Source: Bacillota bacterium
GTDB lineage: Bacteria; Bacillota; Clostridia; Peptostreptococcales; Anaerovoracaceae
Assembly: GCA_029266295.1 (NCBI GenBank)
Contig: JAQSXD010000223.1
Coordinates: 1 to 6,345, forward strand
Length of the DNA: 6,345 bases
Direction: 5' to 3'
The translations under genes were made by a program, and so were the position numbers. The notes beneath the pieces were generated by a model. It was not told the origin of the DNA. It saw only the letters and a program-made list of their open reading frames with translations, and made no database searches. Positions 1-6,256 of the stretch are shown one piece after another. Each line of letters opens with the position of its first letter. The first letter of the stretch is position 1.

Positions 1-266
1 ATATCGCTTTTGCTTCTTACAAGCTCCACCAGATCAAAGATTTTATCCGTTGTAGTACCCGCTGTCAGGGCTCTGATATTGGCCTTCTGGATGACACTTC
101 CCTCTGCCACCGGATCGGAAAAAGGAATCCCAATTTCAATGAGATCTGCGCCGCCCTTCGCCATATCTAGAATAAAATCGCAGCTCTTTTCAATGGATGG
201 GTCTCCTCCTGTTAAAAATCCGATAAACGCCGTTCCGTTTTCAAATGCTTTCCTGATATTACTCAT
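1..266 (-). CDS. trpA: Tryptophan synthase alpha subunit, N-terminal part (cut by window edge)
   Basis: TrpA cleaves indole-3-glycerol phosphate to indole and glyceraldehyde 3-phosphate, and passes indole through a tunnel to TrpB in the cytoplasmic alpha2-beta2 complex. Eighty-eight codons are visible of a family that is usually about 250-270 residues; the rest lies beyond position 1. The start of the TIM barrel is clear: FIGFLTGGDPS at residues 14-24 and the signature ADLIEIGIPFSDPVAEGSVI at 40-59. E44 aligns with the catalytic Glu49 of the Salmonella enzyme. The position of Salmonella Asp60 is Glu (E55), and the following Gly-Pro is Gly-Ser (56-57). The ATG overlaps the trpB stop by 8 bases (ATGAGTAA), and a G-rich ribosome binding site (AGGGGGGTGG, 273-282) lies 6 bases upstream inside trpB, so translation is probably coupled. 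The identification is firm; the partial state is due to the window edge. Confidence 0.96.
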   Translation of the reverse strand, partial: MSNIRKAFENGTAFIGFLTGGDPSIEKSCDFILDMAKGGADLIEIGIPFSDPVAEGSVIQKANIRALTAGTTTDKIFDLVELVRSKSD

Positions 267-1443
267 TGATGGCCACCCCCCTATATCTTGCGATAGACGC
301 AACATCTTTATCTCCTCTTCCTGAGAGGCATACGATAATGATTTGATCCCGATTCATCTGACCTGCAATCTTCCTCACATAAGCGACGGCGTGAGCGCTT
401 TCAATGGCGCAGATGATCCCTTCTGTTCGTGCCAAATATTCAAAGGCCTCCACCGCCTCATGATCGGTAACAGGAACGTATATTGCCCTTCCCTCATCGT
501 GAAGATTGGCATGCTCCGGCCCGATGCCTGGATAGTCAAGCCCTGCCGAAATGGAATAGACCGGTGCGATCTGCCCGTATTCATCCTGGCAGAAGTAGGA
601 CTTCATCCCATGGAAGATTCCAAGACTTCCTCTGGCGATGGTGGCGGCATGCTCCTCGGTATCTACGCCTCTGCCAGCGGCCTCGCAGCCGATCAATGCT
701 ACTTCCTCATGAGGAATAAATTCATAGAAAGCCCCCATAGCATTGCTTCCGCCGCCAACACAGGCGATGACTGCATCCGGGAGTCTGCCTTCCTTTTCCA
801 GAATCTGCTCCTTGGCTTCCTTTCCGATGACACTCTGAAAATCCCGTACGATCATTGGAAATGGATGGGGTCCCATCACCGACCCAAATACAAAATGGGT
901 ATCGTACACCCGGGTGGTCCATTCTCTCATGGCTTCATTGACAGCGTCTTTTAAGGTCATGGTACCGCTTGTAACAGGGTGAACCTTTGCTCCCAGAAGC
1001 TCCATACGGTATACATTCAGCGCCTGACGCTCAGTGTCCTCCTTCCCCATAAAGATTTCACACTCCATTCCCAGAAGCGCTGCAGCCGTTGCCGTTGCTA
1101 CGCCATGCTGGCCTGCTCCCGTTTCCGCAATAACTCTGGTCTTTCCCATCTTTTTTGCCAGAAGTGCCTGCCCCAGAACATTGTTAATCTTATGGGATCC
1201 TGTATGGTTCAGATCCTCTCTTTTCAAATAGATTTTTGCGCCGCCCAGTTCCTCGGTCATCTTCTCTGCATAATACAGCAGCGAAGGCCGCCCTGCATAT
1301 TCACGGAACAATTGATCAAGCTCCTGGTTAAATTCCACATCATTTTTATATCGTTCATAGCTCTCTTCAAGCTGTATCAATTCATTCATCAGCGTCTCCG
1401 GTACATATTGTCCCCCATGGACACCATATCTGCCCTTTTTCAT
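259..1443 (-). CDS. trpB: Tryptophan synthase beta subunit
   Basis: TrpB is the PLP enzyme that condenses indole with L-serine to give L-tryptophan, as the partner of TrpA. The protein is 394 residues, close to the usual 390-400 of the TrpB1 type. Visible landmarks are YGVHGGQYVPETLM near the N-terminus (6-19), NHTGSHKINN (79-88) with the PLP-binding Lys85, AETGAGQHG (106-114) with catalytic Glu107, the phosphate-binding loop GGGSNAMG (230-237), GLDYPGIGPEH (301-311) with Asp303, and LSGRGDKD (373-380) near the C-terminus. The ATG at 1443 is chosen because AAAGGAAGG (1450-1458) sits 6 bases upstream. Other in-frame ATGs at 1449 and 1473 are too close to that site or have none. It lies 66 bases after trpF and overlaps trpA by 8 bases. 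All key residues are present, so it should be active. Confidence 0.98.
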   Translation of the reverse strand: MKKGRYGVHGGQYVPETLMNELIQLEESYERYKNDVEFNQELDQLFREYAGRPSLLYYAEKMTEELGGAKIYLKREDLNHTGSHKINNVLGQALLAKKMGKTRVIAETGAGQHGVATATAAALLGMECEIFMGKEDTERQALNVYRMELLGAKVHPVTSGTMTLKDAVNEAMREWTTRVYDTHFVFGSVMGPHPFPMIVRDFQSVIGKEAKEQILEKEGRLPDAVIACVGGGSNAMGAFYEFIPHEEVALIGCEAAGRGVDTEEHAATIARGSLGIFHGMKSYFCQDEYGQIAPVYSISAGLDYPGIGPEHANLHDEGRAIYVPVTDHEAVEAFEYLARTEGIICAIESAHAVAYVRKIAGQMNRDQIIIVCLSGRGDKDVASIARYRGVAINE

Positions 1444-1449
1444 CTTCAT

Positions 1450-1458
1450 CCTTCCTTT
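1450..1458 (-). promoter_or_regulatory. Ribosome binding site that decides the trpB start
   Basis: AAAGGAAGG on the minus strand ends 6 bases before the ATG at 1443. The same site touches the alternative ATG at 1449 directly and lies downstream of the ATG at 1473, which has no such site of its own. This supports starting TrpB at MKKGRYGVHGGQY rather than 2 or 10 residues earlier. Confidence 0.75.
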
Positions 1459-1489
1459 CTGTATTATGATCATATTGCGATCAGCTCTT

Positions 1490-1508
1490 GCAATCTGCTT
1501 ACGATTGC
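1490..1508 (-). other. Possible RNA hairpin between trpF and trpB
   Basis: The 66-base gap between the trpF stop and the trpB start contains a perfect 6-base inverted repeat, GCAATC and GATTGC, around a 7-base loop. No run of T follows, so it does not look like an intrinsic terminator. It could be a processing or mRNA-stability element at the boundary between the D-C-F and B-A blocks, or chance. The structure is seen directly; any role is inference. Confidence 0.35.
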
Positions 1509-1509
1509 T

Positions 1510-2211
1510 TTACATTCGGCTTATTGATTGCCGCACCCGCGCCACGAGATCAACTATTTTTGATCCATCCTTAAGGCCGTCTGTCTCCACCCCGCTGCTG
1601 ACATCCACCGCATAGGGGCTTAATGTTTTTATTGCATCCTCCACATTACCGGGCTGAAGACCTCCCGCAAGAAAGAACGGTTTTTTGTTTTCATTAACTG
1701 CTATATCCTCCTGCAAAGCCAGACGCCAGTCAAAGGTTTTTCCTGTACCACCGAGTCCGTTGTCCAGCAGTAGATAATCAGCTTCGCTGCCCTGCATGGC
1801 GGTAATATCTTCAGGCCGTTCTACTCGAATGGCTTTTATCACCGAGAAGCGATTGGCTGCTTCCGGTTGGGCTGATGAAACAGCTGCTTCCGGCATGGCG
1901 GCTCGAATGGTTATTTCTGAAAGTTTCTGCTTCAGTGCTCTGATATAAGTCTCGTCTTCGTTGCCATGCAGCTGTACCAGATCGATGATGCCGCTCCTGG
2001 CAAGACTTACAGGAATCTCAATAGGAGCGTCAACGAAGACTCCTACGGCTTTGATCCCCGGATCTAGCATTTTTCTCAGTACGGCGGCAGTTTCCGGGCT
2101 CACCCTGCGTTTGCTGCTTGCAAAAACAAATCCGATATAATCTGGCCTTGCCTCGTTGACAAAGTCCATATCTTCCGGGCGAAAGAGACCGCATATTTTT
2201 ATTTTCGTCAT
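1510..2211 (-). CDS. trpF: Phosphoribosylanthranilate isomerase
   Basis: TrpF catalyses the Amadori rearrangement of N-(5'-phosphoribosyl)anthranilate to CdRP, the substrate of TrpC. The 233-residue protein starts with the family motif KIKICGLFRPED (3-14) carrying the catalytic base Cys7. DYIGFVFASSKRRVS (24-38) and LVQLHGNED (78-86) follow. LLLDNGLGGTGKTFDW (147-162) contains the catalytic acid Asp150, and FFLAGGLQPGNV (179-190) and VDVSSGVE (202-209) form the phosphate-binding end of the barrel. It is somewhat longer than the common 200-215 residues, because of an Ala-rich stretch at about 101-122 between LSEITIR and FSVIKAIRV. The ATG overlaps the trpC stop in an ATGA arrangement, and AGGTGA (2218-2223) lies 6 bases upstream, so coupling with trpC is expected. 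It is a stand-alone TrpF, not fused to TrpC as in enterobacteria. Confidence 0.97.
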   Translation of the reverse strand: MTKIKICGLFRPEDMDFVNEARPDYIGFVFASSKRRVSPETAAVLRKMLDPGIKAVGVFVDAPIEIPVSLARSGIIDLVQLHGNEDETYIRALKQKLSEITIRAAMPEAAVSSAQPEAANRFSVIKAIRVERPEDITAMQGSEADYLLLDNGLGGTGKTFDWRLALQEDIAVNENKKPFFLAGGLQPGNVEDAIKTLSPYAVDVSSGVETDGLKDGSKIVDLVARVRQSISRM

Positions 2212-3008
2212 ACGACTTCACCTCTCAGTTCCGAAAGCATTCTCTTTTTTTCACTGCTCCTCATCAGGGTCTCTCCGATGAGCACGCCGTTTACACTATG
2301 GTTTTTCAGTATCTTGATGTCTTCAGCGGTTCTGATTCCACTTTCTGATACGAACAAAACAGAATCGGGCACAAGTTCTCTCAACCGCACACTGGTTTCC
2401 AGATCAACCTCAAAGGTTTTGAGATTTCGGTTGTTGACCCCGATGATCTCTGCGCCTGCGTTAACAGCCATCTCAGCCTCAGGCTCCGTATGCGCTTCAA
2501 CAAGAGCAGACAAGCCTAGTTGCTTTGCAATCTGAAGGCATTCCTTTAGAAATGATTCCTCCATCAGCGCACAGATCAGCAGGATGGCATCTGCACCCAA
2601 CAGCTTGCTTTCATAGATCTGGTAAGGGTCTACCGTAAAATCTTTGCGAAGGATGGGTAATTTCACTATTTTCCTGATTTCTTTCAGATATTCGTCGCTG
2701 CCGAGAAACCAGTATGGTTCTGTGAGCACCGAGATTGCTGCCGCCCCTGCAGCCTCATATTCTGCGGCAATCTTCCGATAGGGAAAGGCTTCGTCGATAA
2801 TGCCCTTGGATGGAGACGCTTTCTTCACCTCGCAGATAAAGGCCATCTCCTTACTGCTCAGTGCCACTTTGAACGGGAACGAAAACGCCAGCTCAGCACG
2901 CCTTATATCCTCTGCATCCCGGATCACCTCAGAATATGATCTGATTCGTTTCTGCTCCGCAACCCGTTCTCTGGTTCGCTCCGCAATGGTACTGAGAAGA
3001 TCATTCAT
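2208..3008 (-). CDS. trpC: Indole-3-glycerol phosphate synthase
   Basis: TrpC closes the indole ring, converting CdRP to indole-3-glycerol phosphate with loss of CO2 and water. The protein has 266 residues, normal for the monofunctional enzyme. The active-site set of the Sulfolobus enzyme can be followed at matching spacing: Glu60 and Lys62 in ICEVKKASPSKG (58-69), Lys122 in ILRKDF (119-124), Glu171 in LVEAHTE (169-175), Asn192 in IGVNNRNLKTFEVD (189-202), and Glu222 in VSESGI (220-225). The N-terminal helix (about 1-45) that helps bind substrate is present. The ATG overlaps the trpD stop as ATGA. No good ribosome binding site is visible just upstream, so initiation probably depends on ribosomes finishing trpD. 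The 3' end overlaps trpF in the same way. Confidence 0.98.
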   Translation of the reverse strand: MNDLLSTIAERTRERVAEQKRIRSYSEVIRDAEDIRRAELAFSFPFKVALSSKEMAFICEVKKASPSKGIIDEAFPYRKIAAEYEAAGAAAISVLTEPYWFLGSDEYLKEIRKIVKLPILRKDFTVDPYQIYESKLLGADAILLICALMEESFLKECLQIAKQLGLSALVEAHTEPEAEMAVNAGAEIIGVNNRNLKTFEVDLETSVRLRELVPDSVLFVSESGIRTAEDIKILKNHSVNGVLIGETLMRSSEKKRMLSELRGEVV

Positions 3009-4045
3009 GAGAGCACCACAGCTGGACGGTTAAATTCGTTTGACATCCTGACCAGGGCATTGAGCTTCTGAAGGGCAGCACCGCTGTCAATGATCTCTTC
3101 GGCTAGCACTCGACAGTCTTGCAAGCTTGCTCCCTTTCCCGCTGTATATAAGGCCATTGCCGCATTCATGATGACCACATCCCGCTTGGCGCCGCGTTCA
3201 ATTCCCTCCAGAATATTTCTGGTAATCTGGGCATTTTCTTCAGGGGATCCGCCCAGCAGTGCATTTCTTTCGCTTCGGTTCAGTCCGAAGTCTTCCGGTG
3301 TAACAGAATACCGCCTCAGGGTTCCGTTGTCGATTTCCACCACAATGGTCTCCGCAGTAAGGGTTGCTTCATCCAGTCCGTCGCTTCCGTGAATGACCAT
3401 GCCCCGCTTTACGCCCAAATTGGATAACACCTGAGCCAAAGGAACGGCTAGCTTTTCATCATAGACTCCCATGAGCTGCAGATTTGCCGCCGCAGGATTG
3501 GCAAGGGGGCCTAAAATATTGAAAATGGTCCTGATCCCCAGTTCCTTTCGAACCGGCGCGGCATACTTCATGGAATTGTGATAGAGCTGAGCAAACAGGA
3601 AGCAAAGGTTGATCTCTTCCAGCATTCTGCTGCTTTGCTCTGCGGTAAGCTGGATGTTAACGCCCAGTTTTTCCAGAACATCCGCCGCACCGCTTCTGCT
3701 TGAAACGCTTCTGTTTCCGTGCTTTGCCACCGACACCCCGGCTGCAGCAACCACAAAGGCTGTAGTGGTAGATATATTGAAGGTCCCTACTTCATCACCG
3801 CCAGTGCCCACGATATCCATTACCGGATCGGCGCCACGGCTTACAGGAACTGCCTTGTCTCTCATGACGGAGGCGCACGCAGTGATCTCGTCTATGCTTT
3901 CTCCCTTCATCCTCATTGCAGTCAGAAAGGCAGCGATCTGAGCCGGTGTCGCTTTCCCCTCCATGATTTCTTCCATTGCCATTCTGGCGGTATCAAAATC
4001 CAGATCTTTTCCGGATATTACTTTCTGTATTGCATCTGTAATCAT
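3005..4045 (-). CDS. trpD: Anthranilate phosphoribosyltransferase
   Basis: TrpD transfers phosphoribose from PRPP to anthranilate. From the ATG at 4045 the protein is 346 residues, typical for the stand-alone enzyme. Visible features are the helical N-terminal domain with KATPAQIAAFLTAMRMKG (31-48), the PRPP loop DIVGTGGDEVGTFNIST (77-93), KHGNRSVSSRSGAADVLEKL (108-127), VRKELGIRTIFNILGPLANP (164-183) with Arg171 in the anthranilate site, and the metal-binding Asp224-Glu225 in HGSDGLDEAT (218-227). An in-frame TTG at 4105, overlapping the trpG stop, would add 20 residues. It is rejected because GGAGGG lies 9 bases before the ATG and family members begin close to MITDAIQKVISGK. TrpG and TrpD are separate here, whereas enterobacteria fuse them. 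The gap to trpG is 52 bases. Confidence 0.97.
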   Translation of the reverse strand: MITDAIQKVISGKDLDFDTARMAMEEIMEGKATPAQIAAFLTAMRMKGESIDEITACASVMRDKAVPVSRGADPVMDIVGTGGDEVGTFNISTTTAFVVAAAGVSVAKHGNRSVSSRSGAADVLEKLGVNIQLTAEQSSRMLEEINLCFLFAQLYHNSMKYAAPVRKELGIRTIFNILGPLANPAAANLQLMGVYDEKLAVPLAQVLSNLGVKRGMVIHGSDGLDEATLTAETIVVEIDNGTLRRYSVTPEDFGLNRSERNALLGGSPEENAQITRNILEGIERGAKRDVVIMNAAMALYTAGKGASLQDCRVLAEEIIDSGAALQKLNALVRMSNEFNRPAVVLS

Positions 4046-4052
4046 TTTTTTG

Positions 4053-4060
4053 TTCCCTCC
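4053..4060 (-). promoter_or_regulatory. Ribosome binding site that decides the trpD start
   Basis: GGAGGGAA on the minus strand, in the 52-base gap after trpG, precedes the ATG at 4045; its GGAGGG core ends 9 bases before that ATG. It favours this start over the upstream TTG at 4105, and lets trpD be translated without coupling to trpG. Confidence 0.75.
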
Positions 4061-4097
4061 ACAAACTGGATATATTCGGTTTACGCTCTTTACCTGC

Positions 4098-4673
4098 TCA
4101 GCCAACGCTCAGCCGGATGAAATTTTCCAGAATCTTTCGGCCCTGGGGGGTCAGGATTGATTCAGGGTGAAACTGAAGTCCGTAGACGTCATGCTCCCGG
4201 TGCTTTACTGCCATGATCTCCCCATCTTCAGACCGTGCCCTTATGGTGAGTTCCTCTGGCATCGTATCTTCCAGCGCTGCCAGGGAGTGATATCTCGCAC
4301 CATCAATTTCCTCCGGCAACCCTTGAAACAGCTTGCAATCCGTATCCACTTTCATCAGGGACTGTTTTCCGTGCATCAAAGTTTTCGCATAGGATACGGT
4401 TGCACCAAAGGCTTCGCAGATCGCCTGATGACCGAGGCACACGCCTAGAATCGGTATTTTTCCCGCGAAATATTTAGCAGTTTCAACGCAGATCCCCGCA
4501 TCGGCAGGCTTGCCGGGGCCGGGAGAAAGAATGATGGCCTGAGGCCTGAGTGTTTCGATCTCTCCCACTGTCATTGCGTCATTTCTGACAACGCTAATCT
4601 CCGGATGCAGGGAACCGACGAGCTGATAGAGATTATAAGAAAAGCTGTCGTAATTATCAATTAATAAGATCAT
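4098..4673 (-). CDS. trpG: Anthranilate synthase glutamine amidotransferase subunit
   Basis: TrpG is the class I glutamine amidotransferase subunit that hydrolyses glutamine and channels ammonia to TrpE. The 191-residue protein begins MILLIDNYDSFSYN, a hallmark of TrpG/PabA. It carries ILSPGPGKPADAG (48-60), the nucleophile elbow LGVCLGHQAI (76-85) with Cys79, MHGK (100-103), RYHSL (127-131), and QFHPESILT (167-175) with His169 and Glu171 completing the catalytic triad. The ATG overlaps the trpE stop as ATGA, and GGGGAGGTG lies 8 bases upstream. A GTG at 4736 would add 21 residues unlike the family, so it is not used. TrpG and PabA are hard to tell apart by sequence. The position next to trpE and inside the trp operon points to tryptophan synthesis, although a shared role in folate synthesis cannot be excluded. 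Confidence 0.97.
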   Translation of the reverse strand: MILLIDNYDSFSYNLYQLVGSLHPEISVVRNDAMTVGEIETLRPQAIILSPGPGKPADAGICVETAKYFAGKIPILGVCLGHQAICEAFGATVSYAKTLMHGKQSLMKVDTDCKLFQGLPEEIDGARYHSLAALEDTMPEELTIRARSEDGEIMAVKHREHDVYGLQFHPESILTPQGRKILENFIRLSVG

Positions 4674-6139
4674 CGTCCAAACACCTCCCCTGCACTGGTC
4701 AAAGCGTTTACAACCGCCCTGGCTTTGTTGAGACACTCCTGATATTCCGTTTCCGGTACGCTGTCAGCTACTATTCCGGCGCCGGAACGGATGAACACTT
4801 TTCCATTCTTTTTATATGCGATTCTAATGGCGATACAGGTATCCATATTGCCTGTAAAATCAATATATCCGATGGCCCCTCCATAGATCCCCCGCTTATT
4901 GTTTTCCAGCTCATTGATGATCTCACAGGCTCTGATCTTCGGTGCTCCCGACAAGGTTCCCGCTGGAAGGACTGCATCCACTGCACTGAGGGCGTCTTTG
5001 TCATCCCTGATCTGTCCTTTCACAGTCGACCCGATGTGCATTACGTGGGAGAACCGTTCAATGGTGAGGTATTTTTCTACTTCTACAGTTCCGAACTTGC
5101 TGATTTTACCAAGATCATTTCTGCCAAGGTCCACCAGCATGTTGTGCTCCGCCAGCTCTTTGGGATCGGCCAGCAGTTCTTGTTCCAACAAAAGGTCCTC
5201 TTCATCAGTTTTTCCTCTGGGCTTCGTTCCTGCCAGCGGGAAGGTATAGAGTACACCGTCCTGCAATTTCACTAGTGTTTCCGGCGATGCACCTGCAATT
5301 TCGATGTCCTCACCGGAAAAGTAGAACATATAGGGGGAAGGATTTGTGGATCGGAGCACCCGGTAGGTGTTTAGGAGGCTGCCTTCAAACTCCGCTTCCA
5401 GACGATTGGAAAGGACAACCTGAAAAATATCTCCCTCCTGAATGTACTCCTTGGCTTTTTCCACCATGGTGCAGTATTCCTCTTTGCTGAACAGAGGCTG
5501 GAATTCGGACTTTAATTCAGCAGGGTAATGCAGGGCAGCCGCTGTGTCCTGAATCAGTCTTATCATCTGATCCAGCTCCAGCATGCCTTTTTTATAATTC
5601 GTTTCCAGCTGGTTTGTCTTGATATTGGTGATGAGGATGATCTTCTGCTTCAGATTGTCATAGGCGATTACTTTGTCAAACAGCATCAGGTCAACGTCCT
5701 TAAAGCCTTCCTGATCCTCCGCATCAAGCTTCAGCGAAGGTTCGCTGTACTTGATATAGTCGTAAGAGAAGTATCCGACCAGGCCGCCGGTAAAAGGCGG
5801 GAGATAATCCAATCTGGGGCTTTTGTTTTCTTCGATGATCTGGCGAATCATTTTACCCGGATCACTGGTTTCTATATTGATTTCCGTTCCTGCACTGACC
5901 TTTAACCGCCCGTCGGTACAGGTCAGCTCCAATCTGGGATCGTAACCCAGGAACGTATACCGCCCCCATTGAGCAGGGCTTTCCAAGCTCTCCAGTAGAT
6001 AACAGTGCTGGCTGATGCCCTTGAGAATTTTCAATACCTCGATGGGCGTTTTCACATCGGAATAGATTTCCCGGCTCAGGGGGATTACTTTGTAAGCTTC
6101 CTCCAATTCCCTTGCCTCTTCTAACGTTGGTCTTACCAT
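4670..6139 (-). CDS. trpE: Anthranilate synthase aminase subunit (component I)
   Basis: TrpE makes anthranilate from chorismate and ammonia supplied by TrpG, the committed step of the pathway. The 489-residue protein has the N-terminal regulatory domain (about 15-165) followed by the chorismate-binding domain (about 215-480). LLES (48-51) and NPSPYMFYF (266-274) match the tryptophan feedback-inhibition site of characterised TrpE, so allosteric inhibition is expected. The catalytic part shows GDIFQVVLSNR (236-246), PLAGTKPRG (301-309), EHNMLVDLGRNDLG (331-344), HVMHIGS (365-371), PAGTLSGAPKIRA (392-404), and ETEYQECLNKA (463-473). Glu328, Glu331, His368, Glu465 and Glu468 fall at a constant offset of 30 from the Salmonella active-site and Mg2+ residues. 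Ala303 in PLAGT fits anthranilate synthase, whereas PabB usually has Lys there. AAAGGAGG (6147-6154) lies 7 bases before the ATG. It is the first gene after the T-box terminator. Confidence 0.98.
   Translation of the reverse strand: MVRPTLEEARELEEAYKVIPLSREIYSDVKTPIEVLKILKGISQHCYLLESLESPAQWGRYTFLGYDPRLELTCTDGRLKVSAGTEINIETSDPGKMIRQIIEENKSPRLDYLPPFTGGLVGYFSYDYIKYSEPSLKLDAEDQEGFKDVDLMLFDKVIAYDNLKQKIILITNIKTNQLETNYKKGMLELDQMIRLIQDTAAALHYPAELKSEFQPLFSKEEYCTMVEKAKEYIQEGDIFQVVLSNRLEAEFEGSLLNTYRVLRSTNPSPYMFYFSGEDIEIAGASPETLVKLQDGVLYTFPLAGTKPRGKTDEEDLLLEQELLADPKELAEHNMLVDLGRNDLGKISKFGTVEVEKYLTIERFSHVMHIGSTVKGQIRDDKDALSAVDAVLPAGTLSGAPKIRACEIINELENNKRGIYGGAIGYIDFTGNMDTCIAIRIAYKKNGKVFIRSGAGIVADSVPETEYQECLNKARAVVNALTSAGEVFGR
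4682..4690 (-). promoter_or_regulatory. Ribosome binding site that decides the trpG start
   Basis: GGGGAGGTG, embedded in the last codons of trpE, ends 8 bases before the ATG at 4673. It supports the start that overlaps the trpE stop, and argues against the GTG at 4736. Confidence 0.75.
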
Positions 6140-6183
6140 ATTCTTTCCTCCTTTGCTTCTTTGCCAAGGACGTCAGAATAAAC

Positions 6184-6223
6184 AAAAAACCCGTCCTCAA
6201 CAGAAAATACTGTCAAGGACGAG
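6184..6223 (-). terminator. Intrinsic terminator of the T-box leader
   Basis: A 14-base-pair hairpin (arms 6210-6223 and 6190-6203, 6-base loop, three G-U pairs and no mismatch) is followed by six T (6184-6189). It lies 44 bases before the trpE ATG. It should stop transcription when charged tRNA fails to stabilise the antiterminator. Confidence 0.94.
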
Positions 6224-6256
6224 TTCTAAATACAAAAAACCCGCGGTGCCACCTTG
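6214..6256 (-). promoter_or_regulatory. T-box antiterminator
   Basis: CAAGG (6252-6256) can pair with CCUUG (6214-6218), and GCGGG (6240-6244) with CUCGU (6219-6223, two G-U pairs). This leaves the canonical 7-base bulge UGGCACC (6245-6251) and a 16-base loop. The UGGC of the bulge would pair with the acceptor end GCCA of uncharged tRNA. The 3' strand (6214-6223) is also the 5' arm of the terminator, so the two folds exclude each other. Confidence 0.9.

Noticed and set aside
343..1527. Long plus-strand open frames of 203 and 182 codons opposite trpB
   Set aside because: They lie antisense to a TrpB with all its motifs, resemble no known family, and have no credible ribosome binding site. They are shadows of the trpB codon pattern.
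4046..4105. N-terminal extension of TrpD from a TTG overlapping the trpG stop
   Set aside because: GGAGGG stands directly before the ATG at 4045, and the family begins close to that point. The open frame upstream is only 20 codons and shows no recognisable motif.
4674..4736. N-terminal extension of TrpG from a GTG
   Set aside because: The extra 21 residues lie in the trpE coding region and do not resemble TrpG. The ATG at 4673 has a strong ribosome binding site and gives the canonical MILLIDNYDSF start.
6234..6246. CCGCGGG followed by six T as a second terminator
   Set aside because: These bases are the conserved end of the T-box and part of the antiterminator loop. There is no stable stem directly before the T run other than the antiterminator itself.
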